NCBI GenBank assembly: GCA_051453625.1
Contig: JBOZIK010000001.1
Location: forward strand, 221,707,665 to 221,771,664
DNA: 64,000 nt
DNA from: Welwitschia mirabilis
Taxonomy: Eukaryota; Gnetophyta; Gnetopsida; Welwitschiales
Direction of reading: 5' to 3'
Part shown: one piece after another, positions 48,347-60,862 of the stretch
Numbering within the stretch: position 1 is the first letter of the stretch
Layout of the letters: each line of letters begins with the position of its first letter
Translations under genes and position numbers: made by a program
The notes under the pieces: model-generated
What the model was told of the DNA's origin: nothing
What the model saw: the letters and a program-made list of their open reading frames with translations, nothing else
Databases searched by the model: none

Positions 48347-50533
48347 ATACATAGTGAATTTTACTTCATTCACTTATTGCATGATCTTAAACTCATTAGT
48401 CTTACTAGAAATTTCCCAAAATTAATTAATAATTTAGGTAAATAATACTCATTATTGTCTTTAGCCATGATCAATAATGAGTTTCATGAAAGGTACAATG
48501 TAAACTACTAAGAATATCTTTCACATTCCTTTAGAAAGATGGTTCATTAATTACATCAATAGACTCATAAATATATAGATAAAGATTATGAAAATGCATA
48601 TGGTAAACTTTAAAACCTAATTATATAACTAATGATAACATAGGAAGTTAGTAATAAGGCATTTATAATATTTACAAAAATTATCGATAATTACTTTCCA
48701 TTTTTGACATCAAAATTAATTGGAAATTATTCTTATTAATTTGTAAAATCATATATTCTATACTAGTTTATGTTCTTTGAATGTTTATGAATGATACAAA
48801 TCAAAAGATAAGAATATTTATGATTTTAGATCCTAATTTTTTCTATAGGGAATAAAGCATAAGCGAAATTTAAATTTCTAAAACTTAAAAACATGATAAT
48901 TAAGATTAATCCTTAAGATTATCCTTCATTTAGAATGCTCATATTTCATCTAGTTAAGTCAAATCATATAACATTTTAGAATATATTGTAAGCCTTCTAA
49001 AGAGGAAATGGAATGGATAAACGCTTTTTCATTACACATTAAAAGTAATCATTAACATAATAAAATTTAAAAAAAAGAAACCAAAACAAGGAAACCATAA
49101 AAACCATTGTCATTTTCTTTAACCTAACATTATATATTACAAAGTATCAAAAATGTTATTAGCTATGAAGTATCAAAAATGTTATTAGCTAATCAAAAAA
49201 CCATGCATTGTAGACATAAAACACCTTTAAAGCATAAAAGCTAGAACTTATAATATTAGAGCAACATGATCACCATTTAGAGATGCATCATCTTATAATG
49301 TGATCTTAGAAATGTAAAGCATAATAGATGTTATGAGTCTTAGGACATTAATCATTTTAACATTAAAACCCTCATTAATAATTGAAATAATCATCAACTT
49401 AATAAATCACCAAAAGAACATTCAAGCTTCAATGATAGAAGAAAATGAAATACAAGTAATCAGATATTAAATTTCATTAAATATTAATATCAATATGTAA
49501 TAAATTAATAAAATAAAAAGATTTCCATAAGATTTGGAAATCTTCTTTTTCTAATGGAAAAATCAAATTCTTCTAGTTAGGGTGAAAGAAAAGGTCATTA
49601 GAGAACATGATAAGGCAATCCCTTATTATAACCATAGAATCTATCAAAGAGTCAATAATGAGTGATGGATGAAACTCTCTAATAAATGTAACTCTTATTC
49701 ATTTAGGATGAGATGTAAAGGTTTATTCATTATCATAAAATTAAATAGTCATCTAATACTTGTATTATTTTATCTTTTATATCATTATGATTAGAAGGTA
49801 TGACAAAATAATTTTAAAGTACAATGAATTTAATCATAATTTTGGATTGCTTAATAGAAAAGGTAATCAAGTTATTCTATGAGATTAATTCCTTAGTTCT
49901 TAACATTATTTAGCTAAAATATTAATACAATTTGATGATTTAGCATTTAGTTTAATATTTTCCAAAATATAAACTTATAAGACATTATCATAGTATTGTC
50001 AATGCCTTTCTATCTAAGAGATATACTTTTGATTAAGTTTTAGACTACATGTTTTAGCTTGCATAATAGAAATACTTAATGCAGTAATCATGATGAAATG
50101 TCTATATGAACATGGATCAAAAATTGAATAATAATGTGTGTGTATGTGTACATACGTACATATTGACATACATACATTTTAGACAACAAAATGTTCTCTT
50201 TATATCGATCTTTCAAATAAATTTTTAAATTCTAAGTGGTCAAGACAAATAATTTTATTTAGTCATTAGTAACTCTAAGATGGAAAAAAGAAGCTTATTA
50301 ATGATAGTGGAAGAACTTGTATATTTATATTTAGAACAAATTTTATTCCATTTTTTAATAATGGCACTAACATATTAGGTTAAGCAAGCATTTCATCTTA
50401 CATTATGTTTTTTCTTTATTATAACTAAATCTTTAAGAAACATGGCATAGCTTCAAAATAATAATAATAATAATAATAACTCCTTAGTTAGTTTATGTAA
50501 AGGTATTTGAATTGCAATCACTTAGATAACTTC
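48347..50533 (+). repeat. Repeat E, copy 4 (no copia insertion)
   Basis: It spans the copia insertion point without interruption: ...gatgtaaaggtttattcattatcataaaattaaatagtc (about 49711-49750). It joins the sequence of copy 3 (before 49718) to that of copy 5 (after). This proves that the E halves at 42917-45254 and 58540-62790 belong together. It ends at a gap after an (AAT)n run at about 50457-50481. Confidence 0.85.
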
Positions 50534-50633
50534 NNNNNNNNNNNNNNNNNNNNNNNNNNNNNNNNNNNNNNNNNNNNNNNNNNNNNNNNNNNNNNNNNNN
50601 NNNNNNNNNNNNNNNNNNNNNNNNNNNNNNNNN

Positions 50634-51857
50634 AAAGCTAGAACTTATAATATTAGAGCAACATGATCACCATTTAGAGATGCATCATCTTATAATGTGA
50701 TCTTAGAAATATAAAGTATAATAGATGCCATGAGTCTTATGACATTAATCATTTTAACATTAAAACCCTCATTAATAATTGAAATAATTATCAACTTAAT
50801 AAATCACCAAAAGAACATTCAAGCTTCAATGATAGAAGAAAATGAAATACAAGTAATTAAATATTAAATTTCATTAAATATTAATATCAATATGTAATAA
50901 ATTAATAAAATAAAAATATTTCCATAAGATTTGGAAATCTTCTTTTTCTAATGAAAAAATAAAATTCTTCTAGTTAGGGAGAAAGAAAAGGTCATTAGGA
51001 GAACATGATAAGGCAATCCCTTATTATAACCATAGAAGCTATCAAAGAGTCAATAATGAGTGATGGATGAAACTCTCTAATAAATGTAACTCTTATTCAT
51101 TCAAGATGAGATAAAAAGATTTATTCATTATCAAAAAATTAAATAGTCATCTAATACTTGTATTATTTTATCTTTTATATCATTATGATTAGAAGTTATG
51201 ACAGAATAATTTTAAAGTACAATGAATTTAATCATAATTTTGGATTGTTTAATAGAAAAGGTAATCAAGTTATTCTATGATATTAATTCCTTAGTTCTTA
51301 ACATTATTTAGCTAAAATATTAATATAATTTGATGATTTAGCATTTAGTTTAAGATTTTCCAAAATATAAACCTATAAGACATTAAAATCATAGTATTGC
51401 CAATGCCTTTCTATCTAAGAGATATACTTTTGATTAAGTTTTAGACTACATGTTTTAGCTTGCATAATAGAAGTACTTAATGCAGTAATCATGATGAAAT
51501 GTCTATATGAACATGGATTAAAAATTGAATAATAATGTGCGTGTGTGTGTACATACGTACATATTGACATACATACATATTTATACAACAAAATGTTCTC
51601 TTTATACTAATCTTTCAAATAAATTTTTAAATTCTAAGTGGTCAAGACCAAGAATTTTATTTAGTTATTAGTAACTCTAATATGGAAAAAAGAAGATTAT
51701 TAATGATAGTGGAAGAACTTGTATATTTATATTTAGAATGAATTTTATTCCATTTTTAATAATGGCACTAACATGTTAGGTTAAGAAAGCATTTCATCTT
51801 ACATTATGTTTTCTCTTTATTATAACTAGATCTTTAAGAAACATGGCATAGCTTCAA

Positions 51858-51905
<48 letters not shown>

Positions 51906-51958
51906 TCCTTAGTTAGTTTATGTAAAGGTATTTGAATTGCAATCACTTAGATAACTTC
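50634..51958 (+). repeat. Repeat E, copy 4 duplicated across a gap
   Basis: It repeats 49236-50533 at about 95% identity by eye; both copies end with the same 12 bases, gataacttc included, right at a gap. The (AAT)n run is about 46 bases here (51857-51903) against about 25 in the left copy. Confidence 0.85.
51857..51903. repeat. (AAT)n microsatellite
   Basis: It has about fifteen uninterrupted units. The paired copy at 50457-50481 has about eight. Confidence 0.9.
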
Positions 51959-52058
51959 NNNNNNNNNNNNNNNNNNNNNNNNNNNNNNNNNNNNNNNNNN
52001 NNNNNNNNNNNNNNNNNNNNNNNNNNNNNNNNNNNNNNNNNNNNNNNNNNNNNNNNNN

Positions 52059-52376
52059 TATGTAGATCTCTCCATTTATGTCAGGTTCAACTTTTAGCAT
52101 AATTGTCTTAATGAAATAATTATCTTAAGCCTATGATGTGATTTCTAGTGCATTCAAGACATCTTTAATTTTTTAGAAATCTTCATTAGATCCATCTTTA
52201 ATTTTCTAGATATCTTCAAATAATTGATTTTATAGTTTAGCATTGAATCTTTTTATGAAATGTCATCTTTGAAGATCCATCATGGTTTAATATCTATTAG
52301 TGTCTAATGTTCTTAGTATTCACCTATCTACACAATGACATAAGATACTCGATAAGTAAAAACTAGATTTATTGCA
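52059..52376 (-). mobile_element. Copia C 3' LTR, first part
   Basis: On the minus strand the LTR starts TGCAATAAATCTAG at 52376, right after the polypurine tract, and matches 18282-18600 and 58534-58210. It runs into the gap at 52058. The rest of this LTR, after the gypsy insertion, is at 45255-45710. Confidence 0.8.
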
Positions 52377-52390
52377 ATCTCCCCCCTTTT
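52377..52390 (-). other. Polypurine tract of copia C
   Basis: The minus strand reads AAAAGGGGGGAGAT next to the LTR start. It is the least decayed polypurine tract of the copia copies here. Confidence 0.85.
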
Positions 52391-53140
52391 AATGATGTCT
52401 AAAACTTAATAAATATCATTAGTACAATCTTATACAATTAACTAAAATTAGACATTTATATTCTAGAGAAATGTACATAATCAATGTTTATAATGATATT
52501 AAAAAATCATGAAATTAATAATTCGAAATAAGATGAAAACATAAATATATACAACTTTAAAAATAGATTAGGGCATAATAAAGAACCATTTTGAATAATA
52601 AAGGCATAAAATAATTGATGAAGCATGATATTATTCATTCAAATAACCATGTAGAGTGTAAAGAACAGAACTATTTGACTATTCATTTTAGTGTGCCCAA
52701 CCTAATTAAATACCACTGATTTGATCAATCTGGATTTATCTACACTAATTTTCCAAAACTTTTCCTCTCTTTTTGGATAACAAAGAAAAGGAATATAAAT
52801 CCTGTAATTTTTTGCTTTCCATGTGTCTCCATGGAACCTTGTACTTCCCTAAGTTTATGCCTCTTAGAGGTACCAATTGATGTTCTACTAATCATTTTTT
52901 AGCAATAATATAAATAAAGATGTCTATAATTTTTAATTTTTTTTTGAGTGATGTATGCAAAAATAAATATGTTTATAATAAAAGTTCCATAATTTTTGGA
53001 AATATCTATGACTACTACAAGCACAACAATGATACTCCAAAAAAGTAATTATTAAGTCCATAATTTTAACTTTAATTACTTTTAAGTAATAATAATAATT
53101 CATAAGATAATTACAATGTAGAGTTAAGAATTTAAAGGAT
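52391..53140 (-). other. Copia C region between RNase H and the polypurine tract
   Basis: It is homologous to 17505-18268. The LVEHQLVPLRG segment is readable near 52915-52860 but the frame is broken on both sides, and the block after it (KYKVPWRHMESKK, about 52855-52820) differs from the plus-strand copy. No product can be assigned. Confidence 0.45.
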
Positions 53141-56100
53141 ATTACCTATTTACTTATTTGATTAAGGAAGACCCAATCCCCAAGTTCCTGTATAACTTTA
53201 CATATCTTTGAGTATTTAGAGGTTTTGTAAACATGTATGCAAATTGATCATCTATATTAATATGTTACATTGTAATATTTCTATTCTAAGCACGTTCTCG
53301 AAGAAATTTATGTCAAATCTTAATCTACTTGGTTTTTGAGAGTTTTATAATATTTTTGGATATATTGATGCACTCTTGTTATTATAATAAATGGGAATGT
53401 TATTCATGAAGATTCCAAAATCTTTCAATGTTTGGTTCATTCATAGAGATTGTACACAACAACTTCCAATATAATATACTCAGCCTTAACTATTAATAGA
53501 CCTGTTGAGTTCTTATTTTTACTACCCTAAGAAAATTAGACATTGTGGAAGTAAAAAGAATGTTCTACTTATGATTCTTTCATCATCTTTTCATCCTTTT
53601 TGCTCTACATCATAATACCCTACTAGATTAAGGGAGGAGTTCTTTGAGTAGTAAAGGCCCCAATTAGTAGTATCTTTTAAGTAATAAAAAACTCTTTTTT
53701 AACAACTATGAGATGTGATTTCCTAGAATTATTATGATAATATGTACAAATTCCTACATTTAACATAATATTAGGTTGACTAGCTATGAGATATAATAGA
53801 GTACCATACATACCTCTATATAGTTTTTTATCCATCTTCTTACAATTTTCATTTTTATCTAATTTGATGTTTTGCATCATAAGAGTGTCTTTTCCTTTAT
53901 AATCCTATAAACCATATTTAACTAGTAAATTTCTAATATATTTAGCTTGTGAAATAAATATAACTTGCTTATGTTGTATAACTTAAAGTCCTATAAATTG
54001 CTCATTTCTTGCATGAGATGCATTTTAAACTCATCCTACATAATATTGAAAAGTTTCTTACATAAATATTTGTTACTAGTACCAAAAATAATATCATCTA
54101 CATAAGTTTAAATAATAATAAAATATTAGCTTCTTTTCTAATAAATAATATCACATCTGGTGTACCTCTTTTAAAAGATTTTTAATTAGATAACCTATGA
54201 GTTTCTCATACCAATCTCTGGGATCTTGTTTAAGATTATAGAAATCATTCTTTAATTTGTAAACATGATCAAATTTTTGTGAGCCAATGAACCCATTTGG
54301 GTATTGAACATATACTTGTTCTTAAAGATTTCCATTTAGAAATGCACTCTTGATATCCATTTGATAAAGTTTAAACTCTTTTATATAAGTAAAGGTTAAA
54401 AGCATTCTTATTGATTCCATGCAAGCTATAGAAGTAAAGGTTTCTTCAAAGTTAATTACTTCTTATTGATTATAGCCTTTTACTACTAATCTTGCTTTTT
54501 TTCTCATAATATTACCATGTTCATTTGTTTTGTTTTTGAAAACTCACTTAGTGCTAATAACTAATCTATTTTAAAGTCTTGAACTAAGTCCCCAAACATT
54601 ACATCTTTCAAATTGGTTAATTTCTTCTTACATAGAAACCCTTTAATGTTCATTTTTTTCATCTTTTTTGGAATTTTTGGTTTAACTTAAGAGATCTAAG
54701 CTATATAATCATAAAAATTTCTAGTATAACTCCTAGTTTAAATACCTTCACATGAACTTCCTACAATGTTGCTAATAGAGTGACTTTTCTTTAGTTTGAT
54801 CATGATTAATAGATTTTAATTTATTTTTACTTCTTTTTCTTCCTCACTATTTGATTGAACTTGAAAAATGCCTAGAAGATTGAATAGCTTACATAGGAGT
54901 ATAATCATCTTTCACATTCATAGGTGTTGACTCAATATTATTTATTTTAACATTTATAGTTTCTTCAACTATATGGGTTCTATTATTGTATACCTTGTAA
55001 GCCCTACTAATCATAGAATATCTTAGAAAAATTCCTTCATCAACATTAGAACCAAACTTTCTCAAATTATCCTTTTCATTCAAAATAAAGCATTTTGATC
55101 CAAAGATGTAAAGGTAATTAACAAAAGATTTTTTACCTAACCATAACTTGTATGAAGTCTTAAAGGTAAATCTTCTTACCAAAACGCTATTGAAAACATA
55201 ACATGCTATATGGATTGCCTTTTTCTAAAAATGATATGGTACCCTTCTGTCATAAACCATTGTCTTAGCTACTTCATTAAGAACCATATTCTTTCTTTCA
55301 ATTATTCCATTTTTTTACGGAATTCTTGGAGTAGATAATTGATGTAAAATGCTAAATTGTTCACAAAATTCTCTAAACCTTACATTTTTTAATTTGAAGC
55401 CATTATTACTTATTATCACTTTGCTTTTCTATCCATTTTGATTTTTGTAACAGGATGTACAATTTAGAAAAAGCATCAAAAGCCTCATCCTTGTGTGGAA
55501 GGAAGGAAATCCACATAAAATGAGAAAAATCATCTATAGTTATCATATAATAATGAAGGGCTAACAATGTTTAAATGTAAGAGATCTAATGGACATTCAA
55601 TGGAGATAATATTTTTATTATCAAATTTTATCTTTATCTACTTCCCTTTCTGACAGGTTGTATAGGTCTGATTATCAATGCTTTTAAACTTGAAAGTCCT
55701 CTTATCATTTGCTTTGTAGATAAGATTTTAAGAAGAGCTTTATTCACATGATTAATCTTTCTACGTCATAGCTCTACTTCATCTATTTTGCTAAGAAAAT
55801 ACTTAGTTCCATTATTAGATATATCTTATAGGGTAGTAATATAAACATTTTATTTTCTCACACTAGAAATAGAAATTTAGCTGAATTTTACTCTCTAATA
55901 ACATAATCATATTTTGTAAATGCAATAAAAATATTTTCATCATATAGTTCACTTTCACTTAAAAGATTATAATGAAAACCTTCTACAAAAAATACATCTT
56001 TTACCTTTAGTAGATTACTTTCTCTAATGGTACCAATAACTTTGATTTGATGCTTTTGCATTATCTTCTAAAGTTACAACTCCTTTATCTTATTTCCCCA

Positions 56101-57014
56101 TGATGGTGAAGTTGGATTTACTTACAATCATGTATCTTAGGCATTTACTATTAACATACGATGCATTCTTCTTCATTGGTCTGAGTGCTATTTAAGCTAA
56201 AAGAACTGGTTTCGATTTTCTATCCATATTTTCTTGGTTTATCCTTCACAAAATGTTGTACTAGTCTACTATGCTTCTTGGCATTGTTAGTGTAATACCT
56301 ATTTTCTAAGTCCATTACACATCTATATTGATAATGACCTCTATTATGACAATAATAGCAAATAATATTATTTGTAAATATCAAATGTTCATACCTTAGC
56401 TTGGTTTATAGTTCCATTTTTCAAATAAAGAGGTTGAAGTACTAGTTGTGGCTTCATTTGTCCCAAGTCACGTTGTCACTTGAATTTCTACATTACTAGA
56501 TCATCATATTTAAAGTATCCTTTCTTTAGGTAAATCTTTTAATGATTTTCTTTATATTTAAAATTTTCTTATCTTACATTCACCAAATCACACATTAGCA
56601 TATCAACCTCACTTTTAAGAGATGAGTATTCTAAAGATAATTTATTGCTTATTTTTTTCCTTGTTCATAAGATTTCTCACGTGTATGAAGCAACTTTTTC
56701 ATCTTAATACATACCTTTTCTAGTTTAATAAATTCTTTAGAATTTATTTCATACCTTTCTTGGAGACCAAAACCTATGTTATCTTCACTAAATGATTCAT
56801 TTTCTTCTTCTTGAAAATGTGCAATAACTGTGAGAGTAGAACAAGATTCTTTATTAGACATTTTTATTCCTGTTGTAGTTTTTGTGTATCCTTTATATTT
56901 GTTTTTCCAAATTTGAAACTCATAAGATTGTAAGAACATCTGCATTCTCATTTTCCAATAGGCATAGTTTGTCCCATTGAAGAGAGGAGGTCATACAAAT
57001 GGCACCCCTTCCAT
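53141..57014 (-). pseudogene. Copia element C gag-pol (Sirevirus-like), sister of element B
   Basis: From ATG at 57014 leftwards: gag (SNGTNYAY; ORF 56951-56649 with a Glu/Lys-rich helical tail) and an intact zinc knuckle CYYCHNRGHYQYRC at 56360-56319. GAG-pre-integrase is at about 55770-55680 (ELWRRKINHVNKALLKIL) and integrase at about 55640-55290. ORF 55182-54889 follows (KLWLGKKSFVNYLYIFGSK, IFLRYSMISRAYKVYNNRTH), the region just after the integrase core. RT is at about 54545-53890 with YVDD at 54104-54093, and RNase H at about 53640-53330. Frames are broken but less than in B. Its PBS, LTRs and post-RNase H region match B throughout, so B and C descend from one insertion. Confidence 0.88.
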
Positions 57015-57050
57015 TGTTCACTCAGGAAAGTTACTCTTTTTCATGAGTAT

Positions 57051-57064
57051 CTACTTTGATACCA
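57051..57064 (-). promoter_or_regulatory. Primer binding site of copia C
   Basis: The minus strand reads TGGTATCAAAGTAG, identical to the site of element B at 11956-11969. Confidence 0.85.
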
Positions 57065-57065
57065 C

Positions 57066-58534
57066 TTAAGGATCATAGAGGAGAGGGATGAATGAGTTTT
57101 ACCAAATAAAAATCTAAACTAATAACAGAATGAAAATGCAAAATTAAAAGGGGAAAACACCATATAAGATAATGTAGTTTCCCACCCTAGGTATGTTCAC
57201 ATACAGAGGGTAGCTGCTACTCACACCTCTAGATATTCTTGATCTATAAGAAAATTGTGGCACATCACCAACCTTACAACAAATAAGAGTCTCCTCATAA
57301 GACAATACTATCTTCCCCACAAATAAATAGTGGTTTCCATTGGTGCATCATGAACCTTACAATAGTAAGAGTCTCCTTATAAGGTAGCACTGTCTTACTC
57401 ACAAGGAAATAATGGTTTTCACAGGTACACCATGAACCTTATAATAGACAAGTGCTCACAAACACTATCTCAAATTCACACTTGTACAAGGGTTGCCTTA
57501 TAAAGAAATTAATTTAATAATGGACTTACAGCAATATTGAATAAGATAGTCCAAAATGTAAAACCAAAAGTGTAATATAACAAGAAGCCTAAAGATTTAT
57601 ATTTGATCAAGATTTAAGATTCTTAGTGTTATTATTGTCATCATGAGTGTAAATAAAGAATGTAGCAATGAAGATCCAAGAGTTAATGATGAAACCATTG
57701 CAAGCTCCATTGCAAATGTTCCCTTTGATTCTTCATAAGAAGTTCCTTTCATCCATGCCTTCTTTTGTTCTTGATTTTATCTTTGTTAGCTAAGATTCAA
57801 AAGTTAAGTATTCATTGAAATTCCAAGACTTCTTAATTTGTTTCGTTAGTTAAAGAGTATCTAGTTGTTTAAGCTTAAAAAATAGTTGTCTAACTTTGTA
57901 ACTGCTATGCAACAGATAGGGAATGTTTAGATGTCAAGGGCATAACTTTGATTTTTATTAACGTGGGCTTTGGTTTGAGAAGTCTTCACTTTTATAGACA
58001 TCTACTAATAGTCAAACATCTTTACCTTGTAGACATCTTCAGTCAACTTATCCAAATTTTGATGAAACTTGTTCTATATAATCCTTAGGCCTCCATGCTC
58101 ATGAATTTGTAATGTACAAGTTGATACTTCATCTGAAACATAAGATGTTAGTTAAAAACCAAATTGACTCTATTACTTATTTTAGCTTAGTGTAGACATC
58201 TTCAAACATGTAGATATCTTCACCTGTGTTAGCTTCAACTTTTAGCATAGTCATCTTAATGAGATAGTCATCTTAAGCCTGTGATATAATTTTCGGTACA
58301 TTTAAGATGTCTTTAATTTCCTAGACGTTTTCATCAGAGATGCCTTCAATTTTCCAACTTTATTAAAAAAACTAATTTTTCAGTTTAGAATTTGATCCTT
58401 TTCATGAGATGTTGTCTTTGAAGATCCATCATGGTTTGAGGCCTATCAATATCTAATGTTCTTGGTATTAACCTATCTACATAATGACATTAAATATTTG
58501 ACAAGTAAAATCATCAAAACTAGATTTACCTATA
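57066..58534 (-). mobile_element. Copia C 5' LTR, complete, about 1.47 kb
   Basis: It runs on the minus strand from TATAGGTAAATCTAG at 58534 to the base before the primer site. It is the only uninterrupted LTR of this family in the window and serves as the reference that shows the LINE insertion (near 57235) and the gypsy insertion (near 57605) in the others. Three diverged units with ttgtaaggt and aaaccat/actatt lie at 57270-57480. Confidence 0.85.
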
Positions 58535-58964
58535 AGGTTTTACCATTATTAAAAAATTAAATAGTCATCTAGTACTTGTATTATTTAATATGTTATATCA
58601 TTACAATTAGAACTTATAACATAATAATTTTAAAGTATAATGAATTTAATAATAATTTGGGATTGCTTAATGGGGAAGGCAATCAAGTTAATCTATGATA
58701 TTAATTTCTTAGTTCTTGACATTATCTAGATAAAATATTAATATAATTTGATGATTTAGCATTTAGTCTAATATTTTCCAGAATAGGAACCTATAATCCA
58801 TTAAAATCAAATTAGTGCCAATGCCTTTCTATCTAAGAAATATACTTTTTGTTAAGTTTTAGACTATGTGTTTTAGCTTGCATAATATAAATAGTCGATG
58901 TAGTAATCATGTTAAAAATTTCTATACTAACATGGATCAAAACTTGAATAGTAATGTTTGTATG

Positions 58965-59004
<40 letters not shown>

Positions 59005-60654
59005 TAAAATGTTCTATTTATACCTACTTTTAAATAAATTTCTAAAGTCTAAGAAACCAAAACAAATATTTATGTTTAATCATTAGTAGCTCTAAGATGG
59101 GGAAAAAAACCTTATTAATGATAGGGGAAGAACTAGTATATTTATATTTAGAAGAAATTTTGTTTAATTTTTAATAATTACACTAACATGTTAGGTTAAG
59201 AAAGCATGTCATCTTACATTATGTTTTCTTTTTATTATAATAGATCTTTAACAAACATGGTGTAACTTGAAAAAGAAAAATTTTCCCAGTTACATCATGT
59301 GAAGGTATTTGAATTGCAATTCCTTAGAAATTTCAAAGCATATTTTTACTCTTAAATTTTCATTTATGATTTATAAATTTTAGAAAAAGATAATAAAGGT
59401 TCATGTTCAATTTGATTTTTTTCCATCATTTTCCTATTGTTTCTTATGTCTTTATTCATTATGTATTGATTTGTCTTTTGTTCATTTGGATTTGGATATT
59501 CTATTTCTTATCATAAATCATTCCTGCATTATTTTCTAGATAANNNNNNNNNNNNNNNNNNNNNNNNNNNTATAGGATTTACTTTTTGATTTGTAGTTTC
59601 CTATATTTTATTTGTAGTTTTTTAGAGCTACTACATGTCGTTATTATAGTCTTGCAAATTAAGTGTTAGCACTCTGATGATTTGATTTCTTTAGCATTAA
59701 GAATTTAGCTAAGATATCTGATATCTTTGTTTGCCCATTTTCTTATTTTTATTGATGTTGGATTAGTATTTTCTTGAATTTGTCATATATTTTGATTTAC
59801 TTGGATATTTTAATGAGATTATCACATTTTGTTGCTTTCTCTATAAGAATATAGTGTGTTTCCTATAATTTGGATTATAAGTTTATGAAAATGGACTTAT
59901 TTTCTTGAATATTTTAGCTTCCTTGACTTGCTTCCTTCTTGAAAGTATAGAATAGATGAAAGTTAAATGGAAATTTCTTAACTATATGCATTTTACTATT
60001 ACACATTACACAAATTTCATTTGGATTCAAGGTACTCATCCTTTTTTTCCCTTTTGAAATGCTCGTTAAATTTTGGTTGAGTTTGAGAATATCATATACA
60101 TTGTAAATACTATCTTTGTTGGGTTCTTTCTTTTTGTGAAGTTTGGTGATTTCTATTCCCTAGAATTTTCACTTATGCTCCTAATGAATTTTCATGCTTC
60201 ATATATTTCTTTTTTCAGGAACTTTCCATTAATAATCATTTTGAAGAATTTTCCACTATTTGATCTTAATCCATTATAAAAGAATAAAACTAGTCTTCCT
60301 TCCTCATAGTAGTGTTAAAGGATTTCTTATCTTTTTGCATAGAGTTTATAGGTTCTCTTGGTAAGGCCTCTTGTTTGTATAAAGAGAAGAAATATTTTAA
60401 GATTGTGCTTTTGAGTGTTTCAAAATTTTAATTGAAAAAGGTTTTAGAGATATATATCATTCTTTTTTTTAATTTTTTATTTTTTAGGTATATAATTAAA
60501 GAGGATAAATTTTTCATCTCCTATTTGAAGAAGGTTATTATTTCCAAAGACATGAGTTACACCTTTATATTCTTGAATATGTAAGTGTGAATCCTAATTT
60601 TCCAAATTTTTAAATAATGTAAGATGTAAATTGATTAAAAGACTTGTTAAATGC
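58535..60654 (+). repeat. Repeat E, copy 5, first part (right half)
   Basis: It starts aggttttaccattattaaaaaattaaatagtc, the far side of the copia C target site. It matches copy 4 (49718-50533) and, reversed, copy 1 (5708-3600). An (AT)n run lies at 58973-59002. ORFs such as 60073-60279 have no recognisable domain and are not conserved in copy 1. Confidence 0.82.
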
Positions 60655-60762
60655 ATGGTACAACATCATATATGCACATAGCCATTTCTATATACATCGG
60701 TGCCATTGCAACATCTACTTTTTCGATGAGCTGGCTGGCAACCGACGACAACTATATGCGGC
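60655..60762 (+). other. Compositionally foreign 108-bp tail before a gap
   Basis: The bases are about 44% GC with several CG dinucleotides (atcggtg, ttcgatg, accgacgac, gcggc), in a window that is far more AT-rich and nearly free of CG. The two other versions of this part of E (61440 onward, and copy 1) lack it. All three forward frames contain short open segments but I recognise no protein. It may be the edge of an unrelated insertion, or a chimeric contig end. Confidence 0.6.
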
Positions 60763-60862
60763 NNNNNNNNNNNNNNNNNNNNNNNNNNNNNNNNNNNNNN
60801 NNNNNNNNNNNNNNNNNNNNNNNNNNNNNNNNNNNNNNNNNNNNNNNNNNNNNNNNNNNNNN

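Noticed and set aside
60073-60279. A 68-codon membrane-like protein
   Set aside because: Part of repeat E; the near-copy at 60870-61080 is frameshifted relative to it.
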